Made by a program: the position numbers and the translations under genes | Part shown: positions 16,472 through 26,009 of the stretch, piece by piece | How the letters are laid out: each line of letters begins with the position of its first letter | How positions within the stretch are numbered: the first letter of the stretch is position 1 | NCBI GenBank assembly: GCA_963715055.1 | Contig: CAVQRB010000001.1 | Location: 471,433-535,432, forward strand | Direction of reading: 5' to 3' | Source: CAVQRB01 sp963715055 | GTDB lineage: Bacteria > Pseudomonadota > Alphaproteobacteria > Rhodobacterales > Rhodobacteraceae | DNA: 64,000 nt | Notes under the pieces: model-generated | Database searches by the model: none | What the model saw: the letters and a program-made list of their open reading frames with translations, nothing else | Told to the model about the DNA's origin: nothing

Positions 16472-16912
16472 ATGTTCGCCCTTCCAGACCCGCAGATCCA
16501 ACCCGATGTCTACAAGGATGTCCCGCTCAAGCGCCTGCTCGCCTGGGGGGTCGATTCCGTCCTGATCCTTCTCCTTTGCATCGTGATTCTGCCGTTCACC
16601 GCCTTCACGGGCGTATTCTTCTTTCCGCTGCTGTTTCTTGCGGTGAGCTTCGGCTACCGCGTCGTGACCCTGGCAAACGGGTCGGCGACGCTTGGCATGC
16701 GGCTCTGCGCCATCGAGTTGCGCCGCGCCGACGGCAGCACGTTCGATGCGGGCGCGGCCTTCGCACATACGTTGGGCTATACCCTCAGCTGGATGCTTCC
16801 GATCTTGCAACTGATCTCCGTGGTGCTGATGGCAAGCACCGAACGCGGACAGGGCCTGAGCGACCACATGCTCGGCACGGCCATGGTCAACCGCAGGGCT
16901 CATTTCCGCTAA
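16472..16912 (+). CDS. RDD-family membrane protein
   Basis: 146 residues from ATG 16472, supported by TTGGAG 10 nt upstream. The RDD domain is visible: LKRLLAWGVDSVLILLL holds the Arg and Asp pair, with further hydrophobic segments AFTGVFFFPLLFLAVSFGYRV and LGYTLSWMLPILQLISVVL, and the conserved GQGLSDHMLGTAMV near the end. RDD proteins are thought to be transporters, in some cases of ions or osmolytes. It starts close after the DUF2852 gene, with which it may be cotranscribed, and is followed by bpt. Confidence 0.85.
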   Translation: MFALPDPQIQPDVYKDVPLKRLLAWGVDSVLILLLCIVILPFTAFTGVFFFPLLFLAVSFGYRVVTLANGSATLGMRLCAIELRRADGSTFDAGAAFAHTLGYTLSWMLPILQLISVVLMASTERGQGLSDHMLGTAMVNRRAHFR

Positions 16913-16983
16913 TCCTCGAAAACTTGCGCTTGGCGGACAGGAAACGGCTTGATATCCTTTCGCGGAGTCAGGTCTGGAAAAAC

Positions 16984-17808
16984 ATGCGGCATACGCTACC
17001 CATCGCACCACAGTTCTATGTGACGGCCCCGCAGCCGTGCCCGTATCTTGACGGCCGCATGGAACGCAAGCTGTTCACAGCGCTGCAAGGTGAGAATGCG
17101 GAGAAGCTCAACGACAGCCTGTCGCAGCAGGGCTTCCGGCGTTCGCAGAATGTGCTCTATCGTCCGTCCTGCGCGGAGTGTTCCGCATGCTTGTCGGCGC
17201 GGATCGATGTCTCCGCCTTCACGGCATCCCGCAGTCAGAAGAAGACCCTGAACCGGAATACCGATCTTGCCCGGCGAGCGACATCGCCCTGGGCCTCAGA
17301 AGAGCAATACGAGCTGTTCCGCCGCTACCTCGACAGCCGCCATGCCAATGGCGGCATGGCCGACATGGATGTCTTCGAATTCGCCGCGATGATCGAGGAA
17401 ACCCCGATCCGCAGCCGCGTCGTCGAGTATACCCACAAAGAGACCGGGGCGCTCACGGGCGTGAGCCTGACGGATGTGCTGGGCGACGGGCTCAGCATGG
17501 TCTACTCGTTTTATGCGCCGCATGTGCCGAAGCGGTCGATGGGCACCTACATGATCCTCGATCACATCGAGATCGCGCGTGAGGCAGGTCTGCCTTACGT
17601 CTATCTCGGCTATTGGGTGCCAGGCAGCCAGAAGATGGGCTACAAGGCGAAGTTTTCCGGGCTTGAGGTCTATGTGGGCGGCACCTGGCGGAAGATGACC
17701 AACCCGTCGGATTTCTCGGCCGATACCCACCCACTCTCGACCGATCCTATTGCAGAGCAGGTCGCGAACATCCAACTGCCAGACGTGCGCCCGACAAGGG
17801 CACGCTGA
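16984..17808 (+). CDS. bpt: Aspartate/glutamate aminoacyl-tRNA-protein transferase
   Basis: 274 residues from ATG 16984, with GGAAAAA just before it. Adds an amino acid (leucine in the characterised bacterial enzyme, arginine in the eukaryotic relative ATE1) to N-terminal Asp or Glu and so marks proteins for ClpAP degradation. The N-terminal ATE domain has PCPYLDGRMERKLF and the cysteine cluster in YRPSCAECSACLSARI (about residues 60-75); the C-terminal domain has YSFYAPHVPKRSMGTYMILDHIEIA and YLGYWVPGSQKMGYKAKF. All conserved blocks are present. Confidence 0.9.
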   Translation: MRHTLPIAPQFYVTAPQPCPYLDGRMERKLFTALQGENAEKLNDSLSQQGFRRSQNVLYRPSCAECSACLSARIDVSAFTASRSQKKTLNRNTDLARRATSPWASEEQYELFRRYLDSRHANGGMADMDVFEFAAMIEETPIRSRVVEYTHKETGALTGVSLTDVLGDGLSMVYSFYAPHVPKRSMGTYMILDHIEIAREAGLPYVYLGYWVPGSQKMGYKAKFSGLEVYVGGTWRKMTNPSDFSADTHPLSTDPIAEQVANIQLPDVRPTRAR

Positions 17809-17975
17809 ACGGCGAGGCTCGATCCGGTTCGCGCTGACTTCCCTGAAGGCAATCCAGCTTTGCACGCGCAATAAGAATGTAAGAACGCGAACCGACGAGA
17901 GGCACGCTTCGCCCTGATCTCGAGTTTCGGACGAAGACCTCCTGTCGCAGGCACTGTCGCACATCTTCGATGAAA

Positions 17976-17995
17976 ACGAGGCCCGAAGGCCTCGT
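17976..17995 (-). terminator. Rho-independent terminator of the TRAP operon
   Basis: An 8-bp stem (ACGAGGCC / GGCCTCGT) with a TTCG tetraloop on the minus strand, followed by TTTTC, 16 nt after the large-permease stop. Confidence 0.75.
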
Positions 17996-18010
17996 CCTGC
18001 TGAGTGTGGA

Positions 18011-20365
18011 TCAGTTCGGCATCAGATCCGGCACGATGGTCACGATGCCGGGGAAGAGCCACAGGATCGCAAGTCCCGCCACCTGGATCAGCACGAAGGG
18101 AATGATGCCGCGATAGATATGGCCTGTCGTAACCTCCTTGGGTGCTACGCCGCGCAGGTAGAAGAGCGCAAAACCGAAGGGCGGCGTCAGGAACGAGGTC
18201 TGCAGGTTTACGGCTATCATGATCGTCACCCATTTCGGATCGAAGGTGCCGCCGTAGATCACCGGTCCGACAATCGGGATCACGATGTAGATGATCTCGA
18301 GGAAGTCGAGCACGAAGCCCAGCACGAAGAGCACCAGCATCACGATCAAAAAGACGGTGAATTCATTGTCGAAGGACTTCAGCCACTGCTGGATGTAATG
18401 CTCGCCACCGAAGCTGATCACCACGAGGTTCAGCAGTTGCGATCCGATCAGAATGGTGAAGACCATGCTGGTGACCTTGGCGGTTTCGCGCACCACCGGG
18501 CTCAGAACGCCGGAGGCATAGAGGATCCAGCAAGAGAACAGAAGCCCGAAGAGCGCGTAGAGATAGGCCGCGTAAGCCACGAAGAAGGCGATCCAGTTTT
18601 CGGCGGTGATCTCTTCCTGATTGATCCGCAGGTCGAAATTGATGCCGACGAGGATACAGATGATGATCGCCAGCGTTGACCAGATGATGATCTTGGGACT
18701 GCGGTCCTGGTCCCTGAGCTTGCGGTAGGCCGCGAGCATGATCGCCCCGCCCGCGCCAAGGGCTGCGGCAGGTGTCGGGTTGGTGATGCCGCCGAGGATC
18801 GAGCCCAGCACCGCGACGATCAGCACCAGCGGCGGAAAGACCACGCGGATCAGCTCGTTGCGGGCGCAAAGTTTCGTGCCGTAGACCACACCGTACATCA
18901 GCGCCGCGAAGGGCAGCGCCATCAGCAGGACCATCGCACCCGGCGTGGTCGTGGGTTTGACCAGCAGGATATCGACGAGGATCATCACCAGCGCTCCCAG
19001 CGCACCGACGATCAGCGGCCTTGGAGAACTGGTGGGAGACACACCGCGCGCGGTGGTCAGGATCAGCGTGGTCAGGATCAGGATGATGGCAAGCCCTGTC
19101 CCGATGGGCGCGGCATTGGCAATCTTGTCGGCCTGCGATTGAATCAGTTCTTCCTCGGACAGCCGTTCTGACTGCTGGACGCCGCCAGCCGCATCGATGG
19201 CTGTCTGCTGCGCGATCGCCGCGTCCCAGGCTTCCTGACCATGCAACTCGATCATTGAGGCCTGGCATTCGGGGCCCACATTGGTGCGCAGGGACGCGCC
19301 TTTGCCGATGTCGGAATAGCGCGACACATCCGTGGCTTGGCTGCCGACAATGCCGAGGTTGCCCAGCAGCACGGTGCCGAAAATAATCGCAATCGGCGCC
19401 CCGAGAAACCAGGTGAAAGCCTCCGAACGAGTGATCGGTTCGGCGTTGGCCGCCCCCATTTCGACCGCCGGTGCCTTGTCAGGGTTCAGCAGCGCATAGC
19501 CGAAGGAGTAGAGACCATAGAGCAGCGCCAGCAGAATGCCGGGCAGAAGTGCCGCCTGGAAGAGCGTGCCGACGGAAAGAACCGCAGGCTCGCCGAGATA
19601 GGTCAGCGCATCGGTACATCCCGCAAGCGTCGCGCGTTTTTCCTGGGCGGCCGAATAGAGGTCCCCGGCCAGTGTGCCGAGAAGAACGATGACGATGGAG
19701 GGCGGGATGATTTGCCCCAGCGTGCCGGAGGCCGCAATGACCCCGGTGGACAGCTCCGGCGAATAGCCATTGCGCAGCATGGTTGGCAGCGCGAGCAGGC
19801 CCATGGTCACCACGGTCGCGCCGACGATGCCGGTTGAGGCAGCAAGGAAAGCACCCACGACGACGATGGAGACGGCAAGACCGCCCGGCAGCGGGCCAAA
19901 GACCCGCGCCATGGTGGTCAGCAGGTCGTTGGCGATCTTCGAGCGTTCAAGCGTGATGCCCATCAGGACGAACATCAGAACCGCCAGAAGCGTTTCGATG
20001 GATTGCCCCGCGAGTACCCGCTCGTTCATCCGGTTGACCACAAAGGAGACGTTGCGGTCGAGCGCCGTCATCCAGCCATCCGGAAAGACGGATTCCGCGA
20101 TCCGCGGCAGTTCGGGGTATCGGAAGATCGAGATCGTATCGGCCCGGACACCTGAATTCACCAGATCGCGGTAGACCTGGCTGCTCTGGTCGATGGCCTG
20201 GTGGATCAGCAGCCCCGCACTGTCGAGGGCCGCGATGATCCCGAAGGAGATCACCCCTGCCCCGGAGATCGCGAAGGCCACCGGGAAACCCGAGAGAATG
20301 CCTCCGAACAGACAGATGAATACGATGATCAGGCCGATTTCGACGCCGTCTAGTCCGAAAAGCAT
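18011..20365 (-). CDS. TRAP transporter large permease (DctM family), extended form
   Basis: 784 residues, against about 430 for a standard DctM. The DctM core is clear: IGLIIVFICLFGGILSGFPVAFA at the N-terminus, ASTGIVGATVVTMGLLALPTML and GTLGQIIPPSIVIVLLGTLAG, then GSILGGITNPTPAAALGAGGA and VNLQTSFLTPPFGFALFYLRG near the end. Extra material is inserted after the first segment (about residues 45-105) and in the centre (about residues 290-440, including a polar stretch rich in Glu and Gln). Forms the substrate pathway with DctQ. Ribosome binding site AAGGAC. Last gene of the operon, followed by a terminator. Confidence 0.9.
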   Translation of the reverse strand: MLFGLDGVEIGLIIVFICLFGGILSGFPVAFAISGAGVISFGIIAALDSAGLLIHQAIDQSSQVYRDLVNSGVRADTISIFRYPELPRIAESVFPDGWMTALDRNVSFVVNRMNERVLAGQSIETLLAVLMFVLMGITLERSKIANDLLTTMARVFGPLPGGLAVSIVVVGAFLAASTGIVGATVVTMGLLALPTMLRNGYSPELSTGVIAASGTLGQIIPPSIVIVLLGTLAGDLYSAAQEKRATLAGCTDALTYLGEPAVLSVGTLFQAALLPGILLALLYGLYSFGYALLNPDKAPAVEMGAANAEPITRSEAFTWFLGAPIAIIFGTVLLGNLGIVGSQATDVSRYSDIGKGASLRTNVGPECQASMIELHGQEAWDAAIAQQTAIDAAGGVQQSERLSEEELIQSQADKIANAAPIGTGLAIILILTTLILTTARGVSPTSSPRPLIVGALGALVMILVDILLVKPTTTPGAMVLLMALPFAALMYGVVYGTKLCARNELIRVVFPPLVLIVAVLGSILGGITNPTPAAALGAGGAIMLAAYRKLRDQDRSPKIIIWSTLAIIICILVGINFDLRINQEEITAENWIAFFVAYAAYLYALFGLLFSCWILYASGVLSPVVRETAKVTSMVFTILIGSQLLNLVVISFGGEHYIQQWLKSFDNEFTVFLIVMLVLFVLGFVLDFLEIIYIVIPIVGPVIYGGTFDPKWVTIMIAVNLQTSFLTPPFGFALFYLRGVAPKEVTTGHIYRGIIPFVLIQVAGLAILWLFPGIVTIVPDLMPN

Positions 20366-20447
20366 GTCCTTGGTTCCTTGCTGCGCTGCGCGGATGGGCG
20401 CGCGTGTCGTCTATCGGTGCAGCCCCCGCAAGGACCGCAGCGTGATG

Positions 20448-21380
20448 TCAGTGGGTGCCTTCGTAGGCCTCTTCGCCTTCGCCGAGCGTGTCGCGGTCGA
20501 GATACTTATTCTCGCTCTCCTCGCCTTCCTTCCATTCCAGATAGGACCGGTAGAGCACCGCCATGGCCTGCAGGAAGACCATCGCGGTGAAGGCGCAGAG
20601 CAGGATCTTGAAGAGAAAGTAGCCGTTGAACCCGTTGGGGCTGAAACCGATGGTCTCGACGTTCCAGCGCAAGGCGCGCGACTTGCTCAGAAGCCGGTCG
20701 AGCGTATCCGTGGCCGAGGGGTTCGGCACGATCAGGTGGCGCCAGAGGAAGAACCAGCCATAAAGCCAGATCAGCACGGCGGTGGGCACCATGAAGAAGA
20801 GCGCGCCGAACATGTCGATCAGTTTCTTGGTGCGGAAGGAGACCTGGCTGTAGACGAGGTCTACGCGCACATGGCCGCCCTGCACGAAGGTATAGGCCAT
20901 GCAGAGACACACGACCATAGCGTTGTAAAGCTTGAGTTCCTCGGCAAACCAGCTGATGTCGAACTGCAGCGGGATGCCGAAGCCGAAGGAGATATCGGGT
21001 CGCGTGAAGATCCGCTGCATGAAGACGATGATGATCTGCTGCAGCACCATCAGAAGCCCGGCCCATGCGAAGAAGCGTCCCACCGTATTGGCGAAGCCTT
21101 CGAGGCCCCGGACCCATGCCCAGAGAAACTCGTTCCTCCAAATGCCGATGATGAAGACCAGCGCGAATAAATTGAAAACGACGAAGAAGAATTCGACCGA
21201 CCCGCCATAATAGACGAAGCGCATGATCGCTTCCTTGTTCGACCAGTCGAGCCAGAGCCCGGGGTGGGTCAAGGCATAAAAGAAGTTGTAAAAGCCCAGG
21301 CCGATGTTGGTGACGAACCAGATCAGCCCATCCAACAAGCCACTCATGAAACCGCCTGTTGCGGCCGCATCGTTTTCCAT
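20448..21380 (-). CDS. TRAP transporter small permease (DctQ family)
   Basis: 310 residues, long for DctQ (usually 160-230). Four membrane segments in the second half carry the family pattern: RFFAWAGLLMVLQQIIIVFMQRI, KLYNAMVVCLCMAYTFVQGGHVRVDLVYS, IDMFGALFFMVPTAVLIWLYGW and the C-terminal ILLCAFTAMVFLQAMAVL. HVRVDLVY is the classic DctQ motif. The N-terminal 70 residues add two further hydrophobic stretches. GGAGGGGG precedes the ATG. Middle gene of the TRAP operon. Confidence 0.9.
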   Translation of the reverse strand: MENDAAATGGFMSGLLDGLIWFVTNIGLGFYNFFYALTHPGLWLDWSNKEAIMRFVYYGGSVEFFFVVFNLFALVFIIGIWRNEFLWAWVRGLEGFANTVGRFFAWAGLLMVLQQIIIVFMQRIFTRPDISFGFGIPLQFDISWFAEELKLYNAMVVCLCMAYTFVQGGHVRVDLVYSQVSFRTKKLIDMFGALFFMVPTAVLIWLYGWFFLWRHLIVPNPSATDTLDRLLSKSRALRWNVETIGFSPNGFNGYFLFKILLCAFTAMVFLQAMAVLYRSYLEWKEGEESENKYLDRDTLGEGEEAYEGTH

Positions 21381-21499
21381 CTGTCCCCCTCCCCTGGCGC
21401 TTTGCGCCTCAGGGTGCCGCGCGGGTCCGGATCAGTCCGGAGCCATGTTGGTGTGCGGGGGCGGCCAGACCGCCCCCGCGTGTTTCGCTCAGGAACCGA

Positions 21500-22588
21500 T
21501 CAGCCTTTGGCCAGAACGCGGTTACGCTGCTCGACGTAGTAGCCGTCCGACTGCAACAGCCAATCGGAGCTCTGTGTCAGCAATTCCTCGAAGCTGGTGC
21601 GGATCTTCGCGTAGAGTTCGTCGCCCATGTTCTCGTCCAGAACCTTCTTGGAGGCGGCACCGAAGGCATCCCAGACGTCATCGGGGAACTGCAGCGTCTT
21701 GACGCCCTGCGCCTGCAGACGCTTCAGCGCCGCCCCGTTGTTGGCCAGCGTTTCGGCCAATTGGGTGTGCGTGGTGGCCATCGCGGCGTTGGCGATGATC
21801 TGCTGATGCGCCGGGGACAATTCGTTCCAGACGTCGAGGTTGCACGCGGCGGCAAGCGCGGAGCCCGGCTCGTGGAAACCGGCGGTGTAGTAGACTTTCG
21901 CCACTTCCTGGAAGCCCGCGCGTTCGTCCGCGAAGGGGCCGACCCACTCCAGACCATCGAGAGCACCCGACGACAGCGCCTGATAGAGCTCGCCACCGGG
22001 AATATTCTGCACCGAGGCACCCAACTCGCCGAGCACCTTGCCGCCGAGACCCGGCATCCGGAACTTCAGACCGTTGAAGTCGCCCGCCGAGTTGATCTCG
22101 TTGCGGAACCAGCCGCCCGACTGCGAGCCCGAGTTGCCGGCGATGAAGGACTTCAGGTTGAAGATCTCGCCCAATTCGTTGTGCAGCTCGTGACCACCAC
22201 CATGGTGATACCAGTTGGTGAATTCCTGCGCCGTGCCACCGAAGGGCACGGAGGTGAAATAGGCATAGCCCGGATGCTGACCGATGAAGTAGTAGTCGGC
22301 GGAGTGGTACATGTCGGCCTGGCCGGAGGCCACCGCGTCGAAGACCTCGAAGGCGCCCACAAGCTCGCCCGGCGCTTTCTTGTCGATGGTCAGCTGCCCG
22401 TCGGACATCGCATCGACCATTTCGTTGAAATAGGTGGCCGCGTCGTCCAGAACCGCAAAGCCGCGGGGCCAGGATGTGACCATGGTCAGGGTGCGGTTGC
22501 CCTGTGCATAGGCAGGTGCGGCCAGAGTTGTGGCCGCGGCGGCGGAACCGCCAAGTGCAGATGTCTTCAGAAATGAACGACGATCCAT
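21500..22588 (-). CDS. TRAP transporter substrate-binding protein (DctP/TakP-like)
   Basis: 362 residues from ATG 22588 (GGGAGGAG 7 nt upstream). An exported periplasmic receptor: the start MDRRSFLKTSALGG is a twin-arginine signal ending near PAYAQ. The body has HPGYAYFTSVPFGG, WYHHGGGHELHNEL and GGWFRNEINSAGDFNGLKFR, a pattern I recognise from TakP, the Rhodobacter sphaeroides 2-oxo-acid receptor, in which an Arg in this region and a sodium ion bind the carboxylate. A 2-oxo- or hydroxy-monocarboxylate is the likely ligand. First gene of the operon, divergent from a Cache-domain sensor kinase. Confidence 0.9.
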   Translation of the reverse strand: MDRRSFLKTSALGGSAAAATTLAAPAYAQGNRTLTMVTSWPRGFAVLDDAATYFNEMVDAMSDGQLTIDKKAPGELVGAFEVFDAVASGQADMYHSADYYFIGQHPGYAYFTSVPFGGTAQEFTNWYHHGGGHELHNELGEIFNLKSFIAGNSGSQSGGWFRNEINSAGDFNGLKFRMPGLGGKVLGELGASVQNIPGGELYQALSSGALDGLEWVGPFADERAGFQEVAKVYYTAGFHEPGSALAAACNLDVWNELSPAHQQIIANAAMATTHTQLAETLANNGAALKRLQAQGVKTLQFPDDVWDAFGAASKKVLDENMGDELYAKIRTSFEELLTQSSDWLLQSDGYYVEQRNRVLAKG

Positions 22589-22839
22589 TGAGATACTCCT
22601 CCCAAGATTTGACACCTGCGCCACGGATCGCGCGGACAGGCCTTTTCGAGTGCGGCGACACTAGCAAGCGACCGACAATTTGAAATACCTATTACTGCGT
22701 AGAGGCGCGAGAAATCTGCATCTTTGGCAAGTTTTTTTTACCAATAGCGCCCGATCACCTGCTTTTGGCCCGCCAATCCTGGAAACCGGCACAAGCGTTC
22801 CTGCTTTGATTCGACGAGGTTTCGTTTTATCCCTCCGCC

Positions 22840-24267
22840 ATGGCGCGCCCTTTTTCACTCTTCAACCCGACCCTTGCGCAGAAACTGTCGCTTCTGGCGA
22901 CGGTGCCGCTGGTGCTCGCCGTGGCCGCTATCGCAGCACTCGTCGCGGTGCAGTCGCGCGCTCTTGCCGAGCGCGAAATCATAGCGTTGGAGACCCAACT
23001 GCTTGAAGCCAAGAAGGTCGAGTTGCGCAATTACGTGACGCAAGCCCGCAACGGCTTTTACTTCATCTACGGCAATGCCGCCCCCGATGACGCCGAGGCC
23101 CGCGCTCAGGTGGCTCAAATTCTTTCCGCGATGATCTACGGCACCGATGGGTTCTTCTTCGTCTACGACTATGATGGTAATAATCTTGTCAGCCCGCGCC
23201 AGACCGAGCGTATCAACCGCAACTGGTCGGGGCTGACCGACAGTGAAGGCACGCCCGTCGTCGACGAACTGATCCGCATCGCAAGATCAGGTGCGGGCTA
23301 TCACAGCTATCTCTGGCCGAAACCTTCGACCGGAGAGGAAGCGCGCATGATCACCTATGTGACGAGCTTTCCGAGCTGGCGATGGGCCGTCGGCACCGGT
23401 GTCTTCATCGACGATGTGCTGGCCACCGTGGCAACAGCGCGCTCTGAACTGGAGGCGCGGGTCCAGCAGACATTCTTCTATATAGGTCTGATCACGCTGG
23501 TGGCGCTGCTTGGCGTCTATCTCGCCGGCATGGGTCTGAACATCCGCGAACGCCGGCTCGCCGATGCCAAGCTGAAGAGCCTCACCCAAAGGGTGCTCGA
23601 TGCCCAGGAGGAAGAGCGCGGCCGCGTGGCGCGCGAGTTGCATGACGGGATCAGCCAGATCCTCGTGGGCGTGCGCTACGCGCTCGACACTGCGCGGCGC
23701 AAGCTCGACCGGGGCGACCCGACCGCTGCAGCGCCGCTGGCCAAGGGTATCGAGTCCCTGGGCGAGGCGATTTCCGAGGTCCGCCGGATCAGCCGCGACC
23801 TGCGCCCCGGCCTGCTTGATGACCTGGGTCTCGGTCCCGCCCTGAAGAACCTTACCGAGGAGTTCAGCAAACGCACCGGCGTCGCGGCGGAGTTCAAGAC
23901 CGTGGTCTTTCGCAACCGCCTCGATCAGGAAGCCAAGATCGCGCTTTACCGTATCGCGCAGGAGGCGTTGACCAACATCGAACGCCATGCCGCCGCGACA
24001 AGTGTCAGCATCGACATCAGGGGCCACAAGAAAGGGGCGACGCTGCGGATCACCGACAATGGCCGCGGCATCTCCACCGAACATAGGGCACAAGGTGCGG
24101 GCATCGGCCTGCGCAACATGCAGGAGCGGGTCGACCAGCTGGATGGCACGCTCACGGTGTCCCGACCGCAGGGCGGTATGGGCACGATGATCGAAGTTAC
24201 TGTGCCGCTTTCGCACCTCCTGCCCCCCGAGCCCGAGATCGCCGGCCCGAGAAAGGTTCCCGCATGA
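22840..24267 (+). CDS. Cache-domain sensor histidine kinase (NarL-pathway type)
   Basis: 475 residues. Membrane segment 1 at about residues 15-40, then an extracytoplasmic Cache domain (about 50-195: GFYFIYGNAAP, GTDGFFFVYDYDGNNLVSP, WRWAVGTGVFIDDV), membrane segment 2 (about 210-232), and the kinase. The HisKA_3 phospho-acceptor is in ARELHDGISQILVGVRYALD, and the ATP-binding domain has ITDNGRGIS and GIGLRNMQERVDQLDG. Single Cache domains of this class commonly bind small organic acids. The stop overlaps the regulator start (ATGA). It probably senses the TRAP substrate and controls that operon. Confidence 0.92.
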   Translation: MARPFSLFNPTLAQKLSLLATVPLVLAVAAIAALVAVQSRALAEREIIALETQLLEAKKVELRNYVTQARNGFYFIYGNAAPDDAEARAQVAQILSAMIYGTDGFFFVYDYDGNNLVSPRQTERINRNWSGLTDSEGTPVVDELIRIARSGAGYHSYLWPKPSTGEEARMITYVTSFPSWRWAVGTGVFIDDVLATVATARSELEARVQQTFFYIGLITLVALLGVYLAGMGLNIRERRLADAKLKSLTQRVLDAQEEERGRVARELHDGISQILVGVRYALDTARRKLDRGDPTAAAPLAKGIESLGEAISEVRRISRDLRPGLLDDLGLGPALKNLTEEFSKRTGVAAEFKTVVFRNRLDQEAKIALYRIAQEALTNIERHAAATSVSIDIRGHKKGATLRITDNGRGISTEHRAQGAGIGLRNMQERVDQLDGTLTVSRPQGGMGTMIEVTVPLSHLLPPEPEIAGPRKVPA

Positions 24268-24917
24268 CCCCTGACGCCCGCATCATCAAGGTGCTGATCG
24301 TGGACGACCACCCGATGGTGGCCGAAGGCATCGAATCCATCCTCGAAAGCTATGACGACATCCGCGTCGTGGGCACCTGCAATAACGCGCGGCAGGCGAT
24401 CGACGGGCTTGCGCATTTCGATCCCGACGTGATCCTGATGGATCTGAACATGCCCGACATGGGCGGGCTCACCGCGACGGAGATCGTGCTGGAGCGGCGT
24501 CCGGGCACGCGTATTCTGGTCCTGTCGATGCATGACAGTCCGGAGTACATCTCCTCCGCGCTCAACCACGGGGCCATGGGCTACATCCTCAAGGACGTGC
24601 CGACGGACGAGATCAAGGAAGCCATCGACGCCGTGATGGCAGGCGAGCGCTATCTGTGCACCGGCGCACGCGGATCGCTCGCCCCCAAGGATGGCGACGG
24701 GCGCGAGGCCCTGACCGGGCGCGAGCAGACCATCCTTCTGCAACTGGCGCAGGGCAAGTCGAACAAGGAGGTCGCCCTCGCCCTCGACATCTCGGTGCGC
24801 ACGGTCGAGACCCATCGCAAGAACATCAAACGCAAGCTCGGGATATCAAGTACCGCAGGGCTGACCCGCTACGCGCTCGAACACGGCGTGCTGCAGGGCA
24901 CCGGAGTAAGCTTCTGA
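24264..24917 (+). CDS. NarL/FixJ-family response regulator
   Basis: 217 residues. The receiver domain (about 8-125) has the acidic pair VDDHP, the phospho-acceptor Asp in DVILMDLNMPDMGG and Lys in GYILKDVPTDE. The LuxR-type helix-turn-helix (about 150-212) reads LTGREQTILLQLAQGKSNKEVALALDISVRTVETHRKNIKRKL. Overlaps the kinase gene by 4 nt, its cognate partner. The likely target is the divergent TRAP operon, by position. Confidence 0.93.
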   Translation: MTPDARIIKVLIVDDHPMVAEGIESILESYDDIRVVGTCNNARQAIDGLAHFDPDVILMDLNMPDMGGLTATEIVLERRPGTRILVLSMHDSPEYISSALNHGAMGYILKDVPTDEIKEAIDAVMAGERYLCTGARGSLAPKDGDGREALTGREQTILLQLAQGKSNKEVALALDISVRTVETHRKNIKRKLGISSTAGLTRYALEHGVLQGTGVSF

Positions 24918-25345
24918 AAGGAGCAGTCGGCCCGGCCACCCGAGGTGCCGACAGTTGGGGGGTTCCGATTGACCAAATGGCTTTGGACATCGGTACCCTG
25001 CGCGAAGGTGTCTTTCCTGCGCACGACAGCGAAGGTCGAACAGAGCCGATTCCGTTGAAAAAGTCGGTGTCTCGCCTCAGAGAGACTGAACGGCAGAACT
25101 TCTTCCCTTGAAGCCGCCATTTCACAAACACGGTTTCCTAGGGGCGAACGCAGAGAACGGCTTTCCAGATTCTCGACGCGATTTTAGGGCCACGGAGTTC
25201 TTCAACATAATCGGCCCACATTCACCGATGCTGCACGCCGCACGAATTTCGGCTCTACGGAACCGACATTACATTTTTGCGTTTGTGTTTGAATGTGGAG
25301 GGGGCAAGATTTCTCCTTCAAGGAGTTTGTTCAGGGAGCATCGCC
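24918..25345. other. Gap between the response regulator and ktrA
   Basis: 428 nt with no convincing gene. GC content is visibly lower than in the neighbours, and the ORFs crossing it have no ribosome binding site or family pattern. AGGGAG at 25333-25338 is the ktrA ribosome binding site. The ktrA promoter should be here; I cannot place it. Confidence 0.5.
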
Positions 25346-26009
25346 GTGGCCAAAAAAATCTCGCAATTTCGCGGTGATCGGGTTGGGCACGTTCGGCGGC
25401 ACACTTGCGCGCGACCTGCAGCGATTTGGCAACAACGAAATCGGCACCGATATCGATGAGCGCCATGTTGCCCCCTTTGTCGAAGATCTCGGGCAAGCTC
25501 TCATTCTTGACGCAGGCGATGATGGAGCCCTGCGTGAAGCCGGAGTAGACGCAGTCGATGTCTGGGGCGTCGCGCTTGGCACCGATATCGAAGCGGACGT
25601 ACTTGCGACCATTGATCTCAAGACCATTGGCGTCGGAACCATCTGGGCCAAGGCCGCGTCCAAAAATCATCACCGCATCCTGTCCAAACTCGAGGTAGAT
25701 CGTGTCGTCCATCCTGAGCGCGAGGTAGGGCAGCATGTTGCGCAGGTTCTGAACAACCCATCGGTTCGCAACTACGTCAGCCTCGCCAACGGACAACATG
25801 TTGCCAATTTTCGCGTACCAGAGAGCCTTCGGGGAAAACCTCTGTCCAATCTGTCATATAATCGGGATCACAACCTTCGGTGCATCGGCGCCCTCAGAGG
25901 TAGCGATCACGTGGGGCATGACGCGGCAAGCTGTGTATTGGAGGAAGATGATCTGCTTCTGCTGTAGGGAAGTCGGCAGGACCTGCGTGACTTCGCCAGC
26001 TCGCTGTGA
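25346..26009 (+). pseudogene. ktrA: TrkA/KtrA-type potassium channel gating subunit, broken
   Basis: A cytosolic NAD/ATP-binding ring protein that gates KtrB. The coding frame NFAVIGLGTFGGTLARDL (Rossmann glycine motif) to HVAQVLNNPSVRNYVSL and the C-terminal RCK_C part is clear. The GTG at 25346 has a good AGGGAG site but is out of frame with the body by one base; removing one A from the A7 run at 25351-25357 would join MAKK to SRNFAVIGLG. A TAG at 25965 then ends the frame early, although the next 13 in-frame codons, GSRQDLRDFASSL, match the family C-terminus and end at 26009, overlapping the ktrB start. Several usual residues also look changed. Either a decaying gene or errors; an ATG start at 25293 keeps frame but lacks a ribosome binding site. 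Confidence 0.7.

Noticed and set aside
22681..22705. NarL-type heptamer (TACCTAT) as binding site for the adjacent response regulator
   Set aside because: A single degenerate heptamer without a well-matched second copy is expected by chance.
25108..25377. An 89-codon plus-strand frame before ktrA
   Set aside because: No ribosome binding site, no recognisable pattern, and it overlaps the ktrA ribosome binding site and start.
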